Below are positions 26,065 through 34,260 of a DNA stretch of 64,000 nucleotides, piece by piece. The first letter of the stretch is position 1. Each line of letters starts with the position of its first letter. The notes under the pieces are model-generated. The model did not search any database. It saw only the letters and a list, made by a program, of their open reading frames with translations, and was not told the origin of the DNA. Origin of the DNA: CAYWPG01 sp964460035 (GTDB lineage: Bacteria > Pseudomonadota > Gammaproteobacteria > Nitrococcales > AK92); the NCBI GenBank assembly GCA_964460035.1, contig CAYWPG010000003.1:1-64000 (forward strand). The letters run 5' to 3'. The translations under genes and the position numbers were made by a program.

Positions 26065-28477
26065 GAGACGCTCCACCGAACTGCGCCAGCACTGTCAGGG
26101 CCGCGAGCTTGGGCGAGAAACCGCGCTCCTCGTCGGAGGCCAGGATAGGGCCCACACAGGCAGGACAGCCGTATTTGCAATCACAGGCGCGGATCAGCTG
26201 GCGGGCACCCTCGACGATGCGGGCGCGCTGATCATACAACGGAGCCGACAGCCCCACGCCGCCGGGATAGTTGTCGTAGAGAAACACCGCGGGCTTGAAA
26301 CGTTGCTCGGCCTGCAGATCGCGCTCGCCGCCGTCCAGTGTGCGCAGCTGCCCGCGACCGTTGGCGCCCACCGTGGCGAACCAGCGTGCATCGCCATCTC
26401 CCACGGCTCGGCCCAGGTCGCCTGGCTCGGCCATCACCGTCAGCGCTGCCACATGATGCATGGCATAGGCCGCGCCCAGAAAGCCGTCCAGCGCCTGCTG
26501 ACGATTCGGGAAACACTCGGCTAGCACATCAGGGGCGAGCTGCCACCACACGGCGGTGGTATGCATCTCCTGATCGGGCAGGTTGATGTTGCCGTAGCCT
26601 ATGTTCTCGTGAGTGTAGTAACGGATCTTCTTGTACCCCGGAATCCGCCGCACCAGATGCACCTCGCCGCGAGCGGTCTCGCAGCGGCTGTCGCGCGCGT
26701 GCTCGAACTTGTCCAGGATCTTCAAGCGCGAGTAGTCGATGGCGTCGGTGTAGTAATCGGCGCGCGTCTGGGTGACAAAGGCCTTGCGTCCCGTCCAATC
26801 GAGTTTCTCTACCTGGTACGGCTGGGCCTGCACCATGTAGATCGCGCCCTCGTACAGCGTTTCGGCGGCACTGGAGTAGTCGACCTCGGCGATGATGCGC
26901 TTGGCCCCGCCGGTAGTATCGATCACCACGAAATTGCCCTCGGCCACCGAGCGCAGACTCACGCTCTGGGCCGGATAGCTATCGTCCGTCCAGTGCCAGG
27001 TATCCCGCTCGCGGTGCAGCACGCCGTGCTCCTCCAGATACGCCAGCAACTCTTCGAGGTTCTCCTTTCCGAAGGAGTCGCCGCGCCGGAATGGCAGCTC
27101 GAAGGCCGCGCAGCGGACATGATCGAGCAGGATCAGCAGCTGGTCCGGGTCTATGCGCGCATGCTCGGGCGATGCGCCGAGGAAGAAATCCGGATTGCGG
27201 ACGATATATTGATCCAGCGGCTGACTGGAGGCGACCAGCACGCCTAGCGAAGGGCGGTTGCGCCGGCCGGCGCGGCCCAGGCGTTGCCAGGTTCCGGCGA
27301 TGGTGCCCGGATAGCCATTGAGCACGCACACATCCAGCCCGCCTATATCCACCCCGAGCTCCAGCGCCGAGGTGGAAATCACGCAGTCGACGCCGCCGGC
27401 GCGCAGGGCTTTTTCTGTGCGGCGCCGCTCGGTGGGCAGGTAGCCGCCGCGGTATGCCGCCACGCGGGGCGGCTTGCGCGGATCGGAGTCGAAGACATCC
27501 TTGAGGTACTTGGTGAGTACCTCCACCATCAGCCTCGACTGCGCGAACACTATGCTCTTCAAGCGGCTGCGCACCGCCAGCCGCGCGATGCGCGTGGACT
27601 GCGAGCGGGCGGAAGCACGAATGCCCAGATCGGCATTGATGACCGGCGGATTCCACAGCAACAGATAGCGCTCGCCGGCCGGCGCGCCGCTTTCGGTAAT
27701 CGCGGCCACGGGGCTGCCTATCAGTGCTTGGGCAAGCTCCTGCGGATTGGCGATGGTCGCCGAGCTGAGAATGAATACTGGGTCAGCGCCGTAGAACCGG
27801 CACACCCGCCGCAGCCGGCGGATCACATTGGCGACATGCGAGCCGAACACGCCTCTGTAGGTGTGCATTTCGTCTATCACCACGAAGCGCAGATTCTCGA
27901 AGAACTGCGCCCATTTGGTGTGATGCGGCAGCACGCCCTGGTGCAGCATGTCCGGGTTGGAGACGACGATATCGCCCTTGGTGCGCACCGCCTTGCGCGC
28001 ATCGCCCGGGGTATCGCCATCGAATGTGAAGGCGCGGATGCCGAGGTTGCCCGCCTCGTTGAGCTCCATCAGCTCCGCCACCTGATCCTGCGACAGCGCC
28101 TTGGTAGGGAAGAGATAAAGCGCCTTACCGCCCGAGCGCAGCGCCTCATGCAGCACCGGCAGGTTGTAGCACAAGGTCTTGCCCGAGGCGGTGGGCGTTA
28201 CCACCACCGTGTGCTTGCCACGTCCGATCAGCTCCCACGCCTGCCGTTGATGGCTGTACAGACGCTCGATACCGCGTGCGCGCAACGCCTGGGCAAGCCG
28301 CGGATCCAGCTCGTCGGGGAAGTCCGCGTACTGCGCCGGCCGCGCGGGAATGACCAGCTCGCCTGTGATCCGGCTCCGATATTTCTTGAGCAGGCGCCGT
28401 GTCAGCCGCTTTACCGGCTGGTCCACATCGCCATCGGGCTGGATTGACGTTGCCAGCTCTGCCACCATGTTCTCCAT
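26042..28477 (-). CDS. mrfA: MrfA-like DEAD/DEAH-box helicase with DUF1998 (MZB) domain
   Basis: Predicted 811 residues. SF2 motifs: 'VVTPTASGKTLCYNLPVL' (Walker A 94-101), 'VVIDEMHTYRGVFGSH' (DEMH 202-205), 'LSSATIANP', 'STSALELGVDIGGLD' and 'QRLGRAGRR'. The C-terminus has the DUF1998/MZB zinc motif Cys765-x-Cys767-x3-Cys771-x2-Cys774 ('ACDCKYGCPACVGP'). This is the architecture of B. subtilis MrfA (YprA), a helicase needed for mitomycin C repair, and the MrfB-like nuclease follows. ATG 28477 or 28468 are both possible; the first lies inside a GTTC-N7-GTTC box. Divergent from lexA, so SOS control is likely. Confidence 0.9.
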   Translation of the reverse strand: MENMVAELATSIQPDGDVDQPVKRLTRRLLKKYRSRITGELVIPARPAQYADFPDELDPRLAQALRARGIERLYSHQRQAWELIGRGKHTVVVTPTASGKTLCYNLPVLHEALRSGGKALYLFPTKALSQDQVAELMELNEAGNLGIRAFTFDGDTPGDARKAVRTKGDIVVSNPDMLHQGVLPHHTKWAQFFENLRFVVIDEMHTYRGVFGSHVANVIRRLRRVCRFYGADPVFILSSATIANPQELAQALIGSPVAAITESGAPAGERYLLLWNPPVINADLGIRASARSQSTRIARLAVRSRLKSIVFAQSRLMVEVLTKYLKDVFDSDPRKPPRVAAYRGGYLPTERRRTEKALRAGGVDCVISTSALELGVDIGGLDVCVLNGYPGTIAGTWQRLGRAGRRNRPSLGVLVASSQPLDQYIVRNPDFFLGASPEHARIDPDQLLILLDHVRCAAFELPFRRGDSFGKENLEELLAYLEEHGVLHRERDTWHWTDDSYPAQSVSLRSVAEGNFVVIDTTGGAKRIIAEVDYSSAAETLYEGAIYMVQAQPYQVEKLDWTGRKAFVTQTRADYYTDAIDYSRLKILDKFEHARDSRCETARGEVHLVRRIPGYKKIRYYTHENIGYGNINLPDQEMHTTAVWWQLAPDVLAECFPNRQQALDGFLGAAYAMHHVAALTVMAEPGDLGRAVGDGDARWFATVGANGRGQLRTLDGGERDLQAEQRFKPAVFLYDNYPGGVGLSAPLYDQRARIVEGARQLIRACDCKYGCPACVGPILASDEERGFSPKLAALTVLAQFGGASHVAEEPA

Positions 28478-28483
28478 TCGTTC
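28469..28483. promoter_or_regulatory. putative LexA box (mrfA side)
   Basis: GTTC-TCCATTC-GTTC, an exact GTTC-N7-GTTC direct repeat, the consensus of alphaproteobacterial LexA. It overlaps the mrfA start codon. Together with the box at 28510-28524 it forms a large inverted repeat (GTTCTC-N5-GTTCTCTG facing CAGAGAAC-N5-GAGAAC, 18-nt centre). Confidence 0.65.
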
Positions 28484-28509
28484 TCTGTCGCTCCCGATCT
28501 TATGCCAGA

Positions 28510-28524
28510 GAACAAAAAGAGAAC
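28510..28524. promoter_or_regulatory. putative LexA box (lexA side)
   Basis: GAAC-AAAAAGA-GAAC, an exact GAAC-N7-GAAC direct repeat, 8 bp before the lexA start codon. A further GAAC half-site sits at 28527-28530. Position fits autoregulation of lexA and could also occlude a promoter for mrfA on the other strand. Confidence 0.7.
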
Positions 28525-28532
28525 AAGAACAG

Positions 28533-29132
28533 ATGCACCGACTGACACCGCGTCAGAAAGACATTCTCCGGCTGCTGCAAGAGAGCGCCGCACACAACCA
28601 CGCGCCCACGCTGGCGGAGCTATGCCGCGCCCTGGGACTGCGCTCGCGGGGCTCGCTGCACAAGCATATCCAGGCACTGGTAGCGGCCGGACTGGTCGAA
28701 CCGGCCAACGGTGCCGGACGCGGCATCCATCTCACCGCCGCTGCGCTGGAAGAGGCCGATACGCTGCCCGTGCTGGGCCGCATCGCCGCCGGCCGCCCCA
28801 TCGAGGCGCTGGATCAGCACCAGCGCATCGCCGTGCCGCCAGCTCTGCGCGGCAAGGGCAAGTGCTACGTGCTGCAAGTACGCGGCGACTCGATGATGGA
28901 GGAAGGCATACTCGATGGCGACTGGGTGGTCGTCGAGCACCGCGACGTCGCGCGCAACGGCGAGCTGGTGGTCGCGCTGATCGACGACAGCGAAGCCACC
29001 CTCAAGCGCATAGAGCAGCGACCCGGCGTGGTGATCCTACATCCTGCCAACCCGGCTTATGAACCCATGCATTACCCTGCCGATCGGGTACGTATCCAAG
29101 GCGTGGTCATCGCCCAGATGCGCCGCTACTGA
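28533..29132 (+). CDS. lexA: LexA repressor (SOS regulator / autopeptidase)
   Basis: Predicted 199 residues. Winged-helix DNA-binding domain at 1-70 and S24 peptidase domain after it. Cleavage site Ala86-Gly87 ('LGRIAAGRP'), catalytic Ser120 ('RGDSMMEEGILDGD') and Lys158 ('EATLKRIE') are all present, so RecA-stimulated self-cleavage is expected. The recognition helix 'GLRSRGSLHKHIQAL' differs from E. coli 'GFRSPNAAEEHLKAL' and resembles the alphaproteobacterial 'DLRSKSGIHRLITAL', consistent with the GAAC-N7-GAAC boxes upstream. ATG 28533 is chosen to match the family N-terminus ('LTPRQKDILRLL'); the ribosome site is weak. Confidence 0.95.
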   Translation: MHRLTPRQKDILRLLQESAAHNHAPTLAELCRALGLRSRGSLHKHIQALVAAGLVEPANGAGRGIHLTAAALEEADTLPVLGRIAAGRPIEALDQHQRIAVPPALRGKGKCYVLQVRGDSMMEEGILDGDWVVVEHRDVARNGELVVALIDDSEATLKRIEQRPGVVILHPANPAYEPMHYPADRVRIQGVVIAQMRRY

Positions 29133-29213
29133 AATCTTGCTCCGGCGCAATGGCTCTGCGGCCATTCCCTGGTAGGTATATCGACCTGCGTAGGCTAACG
29201 ACGTTATCAGATG

Positions 29214-29219
29214 AGGAGG
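29214..29219 (+). promoter_or_regulatory. ribosome binding site deciding a GTG start
   Basis: AGGAGG, a full Shine-Dalgarno match, lies 6 nt before GTG 29226. An in-frame ATG at 29211 immediately precedes and overlaps this site, so it cannot be the start served by it. Confidence 0.75.
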
Positions 29220-29225
29220 CTGCCC

Positions 29226-30188
29226 GTGTCCGAGCGTTTACAACACTTTCCAGTCGCCTTGTTCGCCGCCGTGATGGGCCTGTCCGGCCTGGCGATGGCG
29301 CTCACGCAGGCGCATCGGCAATTCGGTCTGCCCAGTTTGCCGGGGCAACTGGTCGCGCTGCTGGCCGGCGTTGTGTTCGCTCTGGTGGCAGCGTGCTATC
29401 TCATTAAGTTCGTTCGCTTTAGATCGGCCGTGGTAGCGGATTTCACGCATCCCGTGCGCATGAGCTTCACCGCCGCCTTTTCCGTCAGCCTGCTACTGCT
29501 GGCAATACTCTCGCTGCCGGTCGCACCGCGCTTGTCAGCTGTGCTTTGGGGCATAGGCGCGAGCGTGCATATCGTCATCACGCTGTATGTGCTGACCGCC
29601 TGGGTTTACCAGCCGCGCTTCGAGATCGCCCACATCAGCCCCGCCTGGTTCATTCCCGTGGTGGGCAATATCCTGGTGCCGATCGCGGGCGTGCACCATG
29701 CCAGCGCGGAACTGTCGTGGTTCTTCTTCGCCATAGGGCTGATCTTCTGGCTGGTACTGTTCACCCTCGTCGTCTACCGCATGATATTCCATCACCCGCT
29801 GCCCGAGCGGCTGCTTCCCACCCTGTTCATTCTGATCGCGCCGCCGGCGGTGGGCTTCATCGCCTACCTCAGCCTCGGCGGCGGGCTGGATGCCTTCGCC
29901 CGTGTGCTCTACTACATCGCGCTGTTCCTCACACTGTGGCTGCTGCTGCAGGCGCGCCGTTTCCTGAAGCTGCCCTTTTTTCTGTCCTGGTGGGCCTACT
30001 CCTTCCCGCTCGCCGCGGTCACCATCGCCTCTATCAACATGCACCGTCTCACCGGCTTGCCGTTCTTCAGCAGGCTGTCCTACCTGCTGCTGGTCCTGTT
30101 GGCGACAGTGGTGATCTGGCTGTGCGTGCGCACGCTTCTGGCCATCCGCCAGGGCGCGCTGTGCGTGGAAGAAGGCAGCCCCCGCTAG
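29226..30188 (+). CDS. SLAC1/TehA (TDT) family anion channel-like membrane protein
   Basis: Predicted 320 residues with about ten transmembrane helices. 'HFPVALFAAVMGLSGLAMA' at the N-terminus and 'SPAWFIPVVGNILVPIAG' and 'FFLSWWAYSFPLAAVTIA' are typical of the tellurite-resistance/dicarboxylate transporter family that includes TehA and plant SLAC1. Transports anions or small acids; substrate not predictable. GTG 29226 is set by the AGGAGG site. The dehydrogenase gene follows after 28 bp on the same strand. Confidence 0.9.
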   Translation: MSERLQHFPVALFAAVMGLSGLAMALTQAHRQFGLPSLPGQLVALLAGVVFALVAACYLIKFVRFRSAVVADFTHPVRMSFTAAFSVSLLLLAILSLPVAPRLSAVLWGIGASVHIVITLYVLTAWVYQPRFEIAHISPAWFIPVVGNILVPIAGVHHASAELSWFFFAIGLIFWLVLFTLVVYRMIFHHPLPERLLPTLFILIAPPAVGFIAYLSLGGGLDAFARVLYYIALFLTLWLLLQARRFLKLPFFLSWWAYSFPLAAVTIASINMHRLTGLPFFSRLSYLLLVLLATVVIWLCVRTLLAIRQGALCVEEGSPR

Positions 30189-30216
30189 CGCGGCCGCTTG
30201 ACCATGAGGTAACAGC

Positions 30217-31365
30217 ATGCAAAACCGCCAACAATGGAACATCGCCGTAATGCCCGGCGATGGGATAGGCCCAGAAGTCACCGCCGCTGCCGTCGCCGCG
30301 CTGGATCTTCTGGCCGCCCAGGAGGGGCTCGCGATCACGCTCACCGAGCTGCCCTGGCCAGCGACCGCTTACCACCGCGAGCACGGCACGATGATGCCCG
30401 AGAACTGGCAAGCCCGCCTCGCCCAGTACGATGCACTGTTGCTGGGCGCGTTGGGCGACCCGGGGCCGCTGCACGACGCCAACCGTTACCGCTTGCCGGA
30501 TGGCGTATCCCTTGCCCCCCTGCTCGCCATACGCAAGGGCTTCGACCAGTGGGCCTGCGAGCGTCCGGCCACCTACCTCCCCGGAGCGCCGCAGTACCTT
30601 AGCGATCCGCGGGCGCGCGAAATAGACCTGCTGGTGATTCGCGAGAACAGCGAGGGCGAGTACGTAGGCCAAGGCGGCCGCCTGCGGGCCGGCAGTCCCG
30701 ATGAAGTGGCAACGCAGGTCGAGGTATTTACCCGCTTCGGGACCGAGCGAATCATCCGTCACGCCTTCGAGCGCGCTCGCCAACGCGCCCAGCGCCGCGC
30801 CCAAGCCGGTCGTCCGCGCCGCTTCGGCGACGGCCGCGCCAGCGAAGTGTGCTTGATCACCAAACGCAATGCGCTGGTACATTGGGGCGAGTTGTACAGC
30901 GAGGTCTTCGCCGCGGTTGCCCAGGAGTACCCGGATGTGGCCGTCCATCACGAGCTGGTGGATGCCGCCTGCATGAAATTCGTCACCCAACCCTGGCGGT
31001 TCGATGTGGTGGTAGCGAGCAACCTGCATGGCGACATCCTCACGGATTTGGCCGCCGTTCTCTGCGGCGGGATGGGTATCGCGCCGTCCTGCAACATCAA
31101 CCCCTCGGACCGCAGCCGCCCGCCCTTGTTCGAGCCTACGCACGGCAGCGCGCCGGACATCGCCGGCCAGGATCGGGCGGGCCCCGCCGCAATGTTGCTC
31201 ACCGCGGCGATGATGCTGGACTGGATGGGAGAAGAAGATCCGGCAGCCGCGCGCGCCGCGGATCGCCTGCGCACGGCCGTGGCGGCGGACCTGGCTGCCA
31301 ACGGCAGCTCGGCGCGCGGCACGCGGGCGATCACCCAGGCAGTGCTGGCCCAGTTAGGGGCCTGA
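30217..31365 (+). CDS. tartrate/D-malate dehydrogenase-type decarboxylating dehydrogenase
   Basis: Predicted 382 residues of the isocitrate/isopropylmalate dehydrogenase family. 'AVMPGDGIGPEV' at the N-terminus, the family motif 'VIRENSEGEYVGQGGR', metal and NAD region 'NLHGDILTDLAAVLCGG', and 'FEPTHGSAPDIAGQ'. The 'IRENSEGEY' form is usual in tartrate dehydrogenase/D-malate dehydrogenase (TtuC/DmlA) rather than LeuB. A GAGGT site precedes ATG 30217. It follows a TDT-family channel, which could import the acid substrate; that link is inference. The 'RARQRAQRRAQAGRPRR' stretch is an unusually basic insert. Confidence 0.85.
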   Translation: MQNRQQWNIAVMPGDGIGPEVTAAAVAALDLLAAQEGLAITLTELPWPATAYHREHGTMMPENWQARLAQYDALLLGALGDPGPLHDANRYRLPDGVSLAPLLAIRKGFDQWACERPATYLPGAPQYLSDPRAREIDLLVIRENSEGEYVGQGGRLRAGSPDEVATQVEVFTRFGTERIIRHAFERARQRAQRRAQAGRPRRFGDGRASEVCLITKRNALVHWGELYSEVFAAVAQEYPDVAVHHELVDAACMKFVTQPWRFDVVVASNLHGDILTDLAAVLCGGMGIAPSCNINPSDRSRPPLFEPTHGSAPDIAGQDRAGPAAMLLTAAMMLDWMGEEDPAAARAADRLRTAVAADLAANGSSARGTRAITQAVLAQLGA

Positions 31366-31409
31366 TGCCGCGGCATACCGGCCAGGCATTCCTGCCGCCG
31401 CGCGGGGTA

Positions 31410-32396
31410 TCAGTCGTCGCCGGTTGGCGCCGGCGCCGCCGTCCCGCTCACGGCAGCGCCGCGCTGGCCGTGCGCTCGTGAAACGACCTCCACGCCCGGG
31501 AGCTGCCCGACTTTCTCCAGCTCGCCATCGAACAAGTCCAGGAAGGCGCGTGCCGGCGCCGACAGATGCGCTTCGTGCCGGAACGCCCAGCCCACCGCGA
31601 CCGGCGGCAAGTCCACGATAGGCACCGCCTGCACCGCGGCCGTCTGCTGGAAATTATGTGCCTGTACCGCCGGTACTATGGCATGGCCTAGTCCCAGCTC
31701 CACAAAAATGCACGCGGTGTCGAAATCGTCGAACGTCAGCTGCGGGCGTAAGGTGACGCCTAGTGTCGCAACGGCTTCCTCCAGGGCTTCGCGATGCGTA
31801 GTGCCTTCCGCCAAGCCCAGGTAGCGAATGCCCGCCAGATCCGCAACGCGCAGCTCCTCGCGCTGGGCGATGGGGTCGCCCGCGGCTGCGAGCAAGAAGA
31901 AGCTTTGCCTGACCACCGCTCGCTCCTGGGTCCCTCGTGCCGCTTCCCCCGTAGTGACGAACGCCAGATCGGCCTCGCCACGACGGAGAATCTCGAAACA
32001 GCGACGCGTGGAATTAGCGGGCAGGAAGCGAATATTTACCGCCGGATGCTCGCGGCGGAATCGCACCACCGCGTCGCGGAAGAAGTGCCGCACGGTAGTA
32101 CCGCCCGTCGTTATGGTGAGGGTGCGGGCCTGGTCCTGTTTCAGCGCTGCTATCCGGCGCACGGCAAAGTCGATGGACTCCAACCCTTCCGCCGCCAGCT
32201 CGCACAGGACACGCCCCGCCTCGGTAGGCTCCACGCCGCGAGCCAAGCGCTTGAGCAGCGGTACGCCCAGCTCGTTCTCCAGCCGGGCTATGTGCTGACT
32301 CACCGCCGATTGGGTCCGGCCCAGCTCGCGCGCCAGCCCGCTGAGGCTGCCAGCCCGGCAGGCGGCAACGAATATGCGCAGATCTTCCAGCGTCAC
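31410..32396 (-). CDS. LysR-family transcriptional regulator
   Basis: Predicted 328 residues. N-terminal winged helix-turn-helix 'EDLRIFVAACRAGSLSGLAR' and 'RTQSAVSQHIARLENELG' (residues 4-50), then a periplasmic-binding-protein-like effector domain. The start is GTG 32396: the nearby upstream ATG is closed by a stop within five codons. Divergent from panB with a 118-bp AT-rich spacer holding both promoters, so control of panB or self is possible. Effector unknown. Confidence 0.93.
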   Translation of the reverse strand: MTLEDLRIFVAACRAGSLSGLARELGRTQSAVSQHIARLENELGVPLLKRLARGVEPTEAGRVLCELAAEGLESIDFAVRRIAALKQDQARTLTITTGGTTVRHFFRDAVVRFRREHPAVNIRFLPANSTRRCFEILRRGEADLAFVTTGEAARGTQERAVVRQSFFLLAAAGDPIAQREELRVADLAGIRYLGLAEGTTHREALEEAVATLGVTLRPQLTFDDFDTACIFVELGLGHAIVPAVQAHNFQQTAAVQAVPIVDLPPVAVGWAFRHEAHLSAPARAFLDLFDGELEKVGQLPGVEVVSRAHGQRGAAVSGTAAPAPTGDD

Positions 32397-32514
32397 CGCA
32401 CGCCCATTAGTTTTTGGTTAGAGATTACTACTTTTTCTTAGTATTGACTGATACCTGGCAAAATGAAACCCTCATGCGGCGGCATCGGGCCGTTGATATA
32501 GAGAGGTGACAGCG

Positions 32515-33417
32515 ATGAAAACGGGACGTCTGACCCCGGCGGATCTGATCTCTATGAAGCAGAAAAAAGAACGGATCGCGGCGCTGACGGCGTATGACTA
32601 CACCTCGGCACAAATACTGGATGCCGCGGGAATCCCGATGCTGCTGGTCGGCGACACGCTAGGCATGGTCTTGCAGGGCGAGGAGACCACCATTCCGGTC
32701 ACGCTGGACCACATTATCTATCACGCCGCCATGGTAACCCGCGGCGCCAAGCGCGCGCTGGTGGTGGCCGACATGCCGTTCCTCACGTATCAGATCTGCG
32801 CCGAGGATGCCCTGCGCAACGCCGGCCGATTGATGCAGGAAGCCAAGGTCGGTGCCGTCAAAATAGAAGGCGGCAAGGCCATAGCGCCCACCATCCGGCG
32901 GATGGTCGACGTGGGCATACCGGTGTGCGGGCATCTTGGCTTTACGCCGCAGTCCACCCACACTTTGGGCGGCCCCCGCATACAAGGGCGCACCCTAGAC
33001 GATGCCGAAGCCCTGATCGCCGACGCTCTGGCCTTGGCCGAAGCGGGTGTGTTCGCCATCGTGCTGGAGCTGGTGCCCACCACCGTTGCCGCTGAAATCT
33101 CCCGCCTCGTCCCGGTGCCGACCATCGGCATCGGCGCTGGCCCGGAGTGCGACGGCGAGGTCCAAGTATTCCATGACCTGTTCGGCCTATACACCGATTT
33201 CAAGCCCCGGCACACCAAGCGCTACGCTCATGTGGCGGAACACATCGCCCAAGCCGCCAAGCAGTACTTGGACGATGTCTCCCGCCGCGTTTTCCCCGGT
33301 CCAGAGCAATCCTCGGACCTGACGCCCGAGCTGAAGCAGCAGCTACAGCAGCGCCTACAGAACCGGCTCGCCAACGCCGCCGCGGCAGCTGCCGGCAAGC
33401 ACTTCTCGGCCGCCTGA
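32515..33417 (+). CDS. panB: 3-methyl-2-oxobutanoate hydroxymethyltransferase
   Basis: Predicted 300 residues; first step of pantothenate (coenzyme A precursor) synthesis, transferring a hydroxymethyl group to ketoisovalerate. Motifs: 'ALTAYDYTSAQILDAAGIPM', 'VGDTLGMVLQG', 'VVADMPFLTYQ', 'VKIEGG', 'GHLGFTPQSTHTLGG' and 'VLELVP'. The usual enzyme is about 264 residues; this one has a C-terminal extension of about 35 residues, Gln/Ala-rich ('LKQQLQQRLQNRLANAAA'). ATG 32515 has AGAGG 8 nt upstream; the in-frame GTG at 32506 overlaps that site. panC is not adjacent. Confidence 0.96.
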   Translation: MKTGRLTPADLISMKQKKERIAALTAYDYTSAQILDAAGIPMLLVGDTLGMVLQGEETTIPVTLDHIIYHAAMVTRGAKRALVVADMPFLTYQICAEDALRNAGRLMQEAKVGAVKIEGGKAIAPTIRRMVDVGIPVCGHLGFTPQSTHTLGGPRIQGRTLDDAEALIADALALAEAGVFAIVLELVPTTVAAEISRLVPVPTIGIGAGPECDGEVQVFHDLFGLYTDFKPRHTKRYAHVAEHIAQAAKQYLDDVSRRVFPGPEQSSDLTPELKQQLQQRLQNRLANAAAAAAGKHFSAA

Positions 33418-33446
33418 TACGGACGGCATACGGCCGCGCCCTCACT

Positions 33447-33472
33447 GGCCAAGCGCCCTACGGCGCTTGGCC
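33447..33472. terminator. hairpin terminator after panB
   Basis: Perfect 11-bp inverted repeat GGCCAAGCGCC / GGCGCTTGGCC with a CTAC loop, 30 bp past the panB stop. No T run follows. Confidence 0.6.
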
Positions 33473-33688
33473 CCTCCATCCCCCGCCGTCCTACAGCCCC
33501 TTGTGCGTGCGCCAGCACTTGGGAGCAGGCCGTCTTGCGAGCAATCTCTTCCCAAGAGCCCATGGGCGATTGACAGCGTATTCCCTCGCTGACGTAGCAT
33601 TTGGTCGGAGGAGCCCAAAAACGGCAGGACATCCGCGCCTGCAAGGGAGCCGCCGTGTTCAAGCTGCCAAGGTGCACCGAGCCGTCAC

Positions 33689-34198
33689 ATGAAGCGAGCC
33701 AACATCATCCTCATCGGGATGCCCGCCGCGGGGAAGAGCACTGTGGGGCGGCTGTTAGCGACGCGCCTGCAGCGCACCTTCGTGGATACCGACCAGCTCA
33801 TGGAGCAGCGTTGCGGCAAATCGCTGGCCGCGCTGATGGCCGAGGTGGGATTGACCGGATTTCGTGCCGTGGAAGAGCAAACCCTGCTGGAGGTGAACGC
33901 GAGCGATGCTGTTATTGCCACCGGGGGCTCTGCCGTTTACAGCGAGCCGGGAATGCGCGCATTGTCTCGGCAAGGCAAGGTGATCTTTCTCAACTGCGCA
34001 CTGGAGGTGCTGGCGAGCCGGGTCGGCAGCCCCAGGGCGCGCGGCATGGTCATAGCACCGGGCCAATCGCTGGCGGATTTGTATCGCGAGCGCCTGCCGC
34101 TTTATATGCGCTATGCGGACCTGCAGATCGACTACCGCACCGAAGCGCCCGAGGAAGTCGCGCGGCAAATCCTGGCCGCCCTGACAAGGCGGGAGTGA
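33689..34198 (+). CDS. aroK: shikimate kinase
   Basis: Predicted 169 residues, family length. Phosphorylates shikimate in the chorismate pathway. Walker A 'LIGMPAAGKSTVGRLLA', shikimate-binding 'VDTDQLMEQ' (Asp), 'GLTGFRAVEEQTL' (Arg), 'VIATGGSAV' and lid/adenine region ending 'LYRERLPLYMRYADL'. Isolated from other aro genes. 'MPAAGKS' differs from the common GxxGxGKS by Ala at the second Gly. A close paralogue of unknown substrate cannot be excluded. Confidence 0.85.
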   Translation: MKRANIILIGMPAAGKSTVGRLLATRLQRTFVDTDQLMEQRCGKSLAALMAEVGLTGFRAVEEQTLLEVNASDAVIATGGSAVYSEPGMRALSRQGKVIFLNCALEVLASRVGSPRARGMVIAPGQSLADLYRERLPLYMRYADLQIDYRTEAPEEVARQILAALTRRE

Positions 34199-34221
34199 GG
34201 TCCGAGACTCAGGGTCTGCAA

Positions 34222-34244
34222 GGCCGCGGGCAAAGCCCGCGGCC
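34222..34244. terminator. bidirectional hairpin between aroK and the SDR gene
   Basis: Perfect 10-bp stem GGCCGCGGGC / GCCCGCGGCC with an AAA loop in the 62-bp gap between convergent genes. Confidence 0.65.
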
Positions 34245-34260
34245 CTTGGGTACACTGGCG

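Noticed and set aside
27284..28447. 387-codon plus-strand open frame
   Set aside because: Antisense to the helicase gene, whose motifs are unmistakable.
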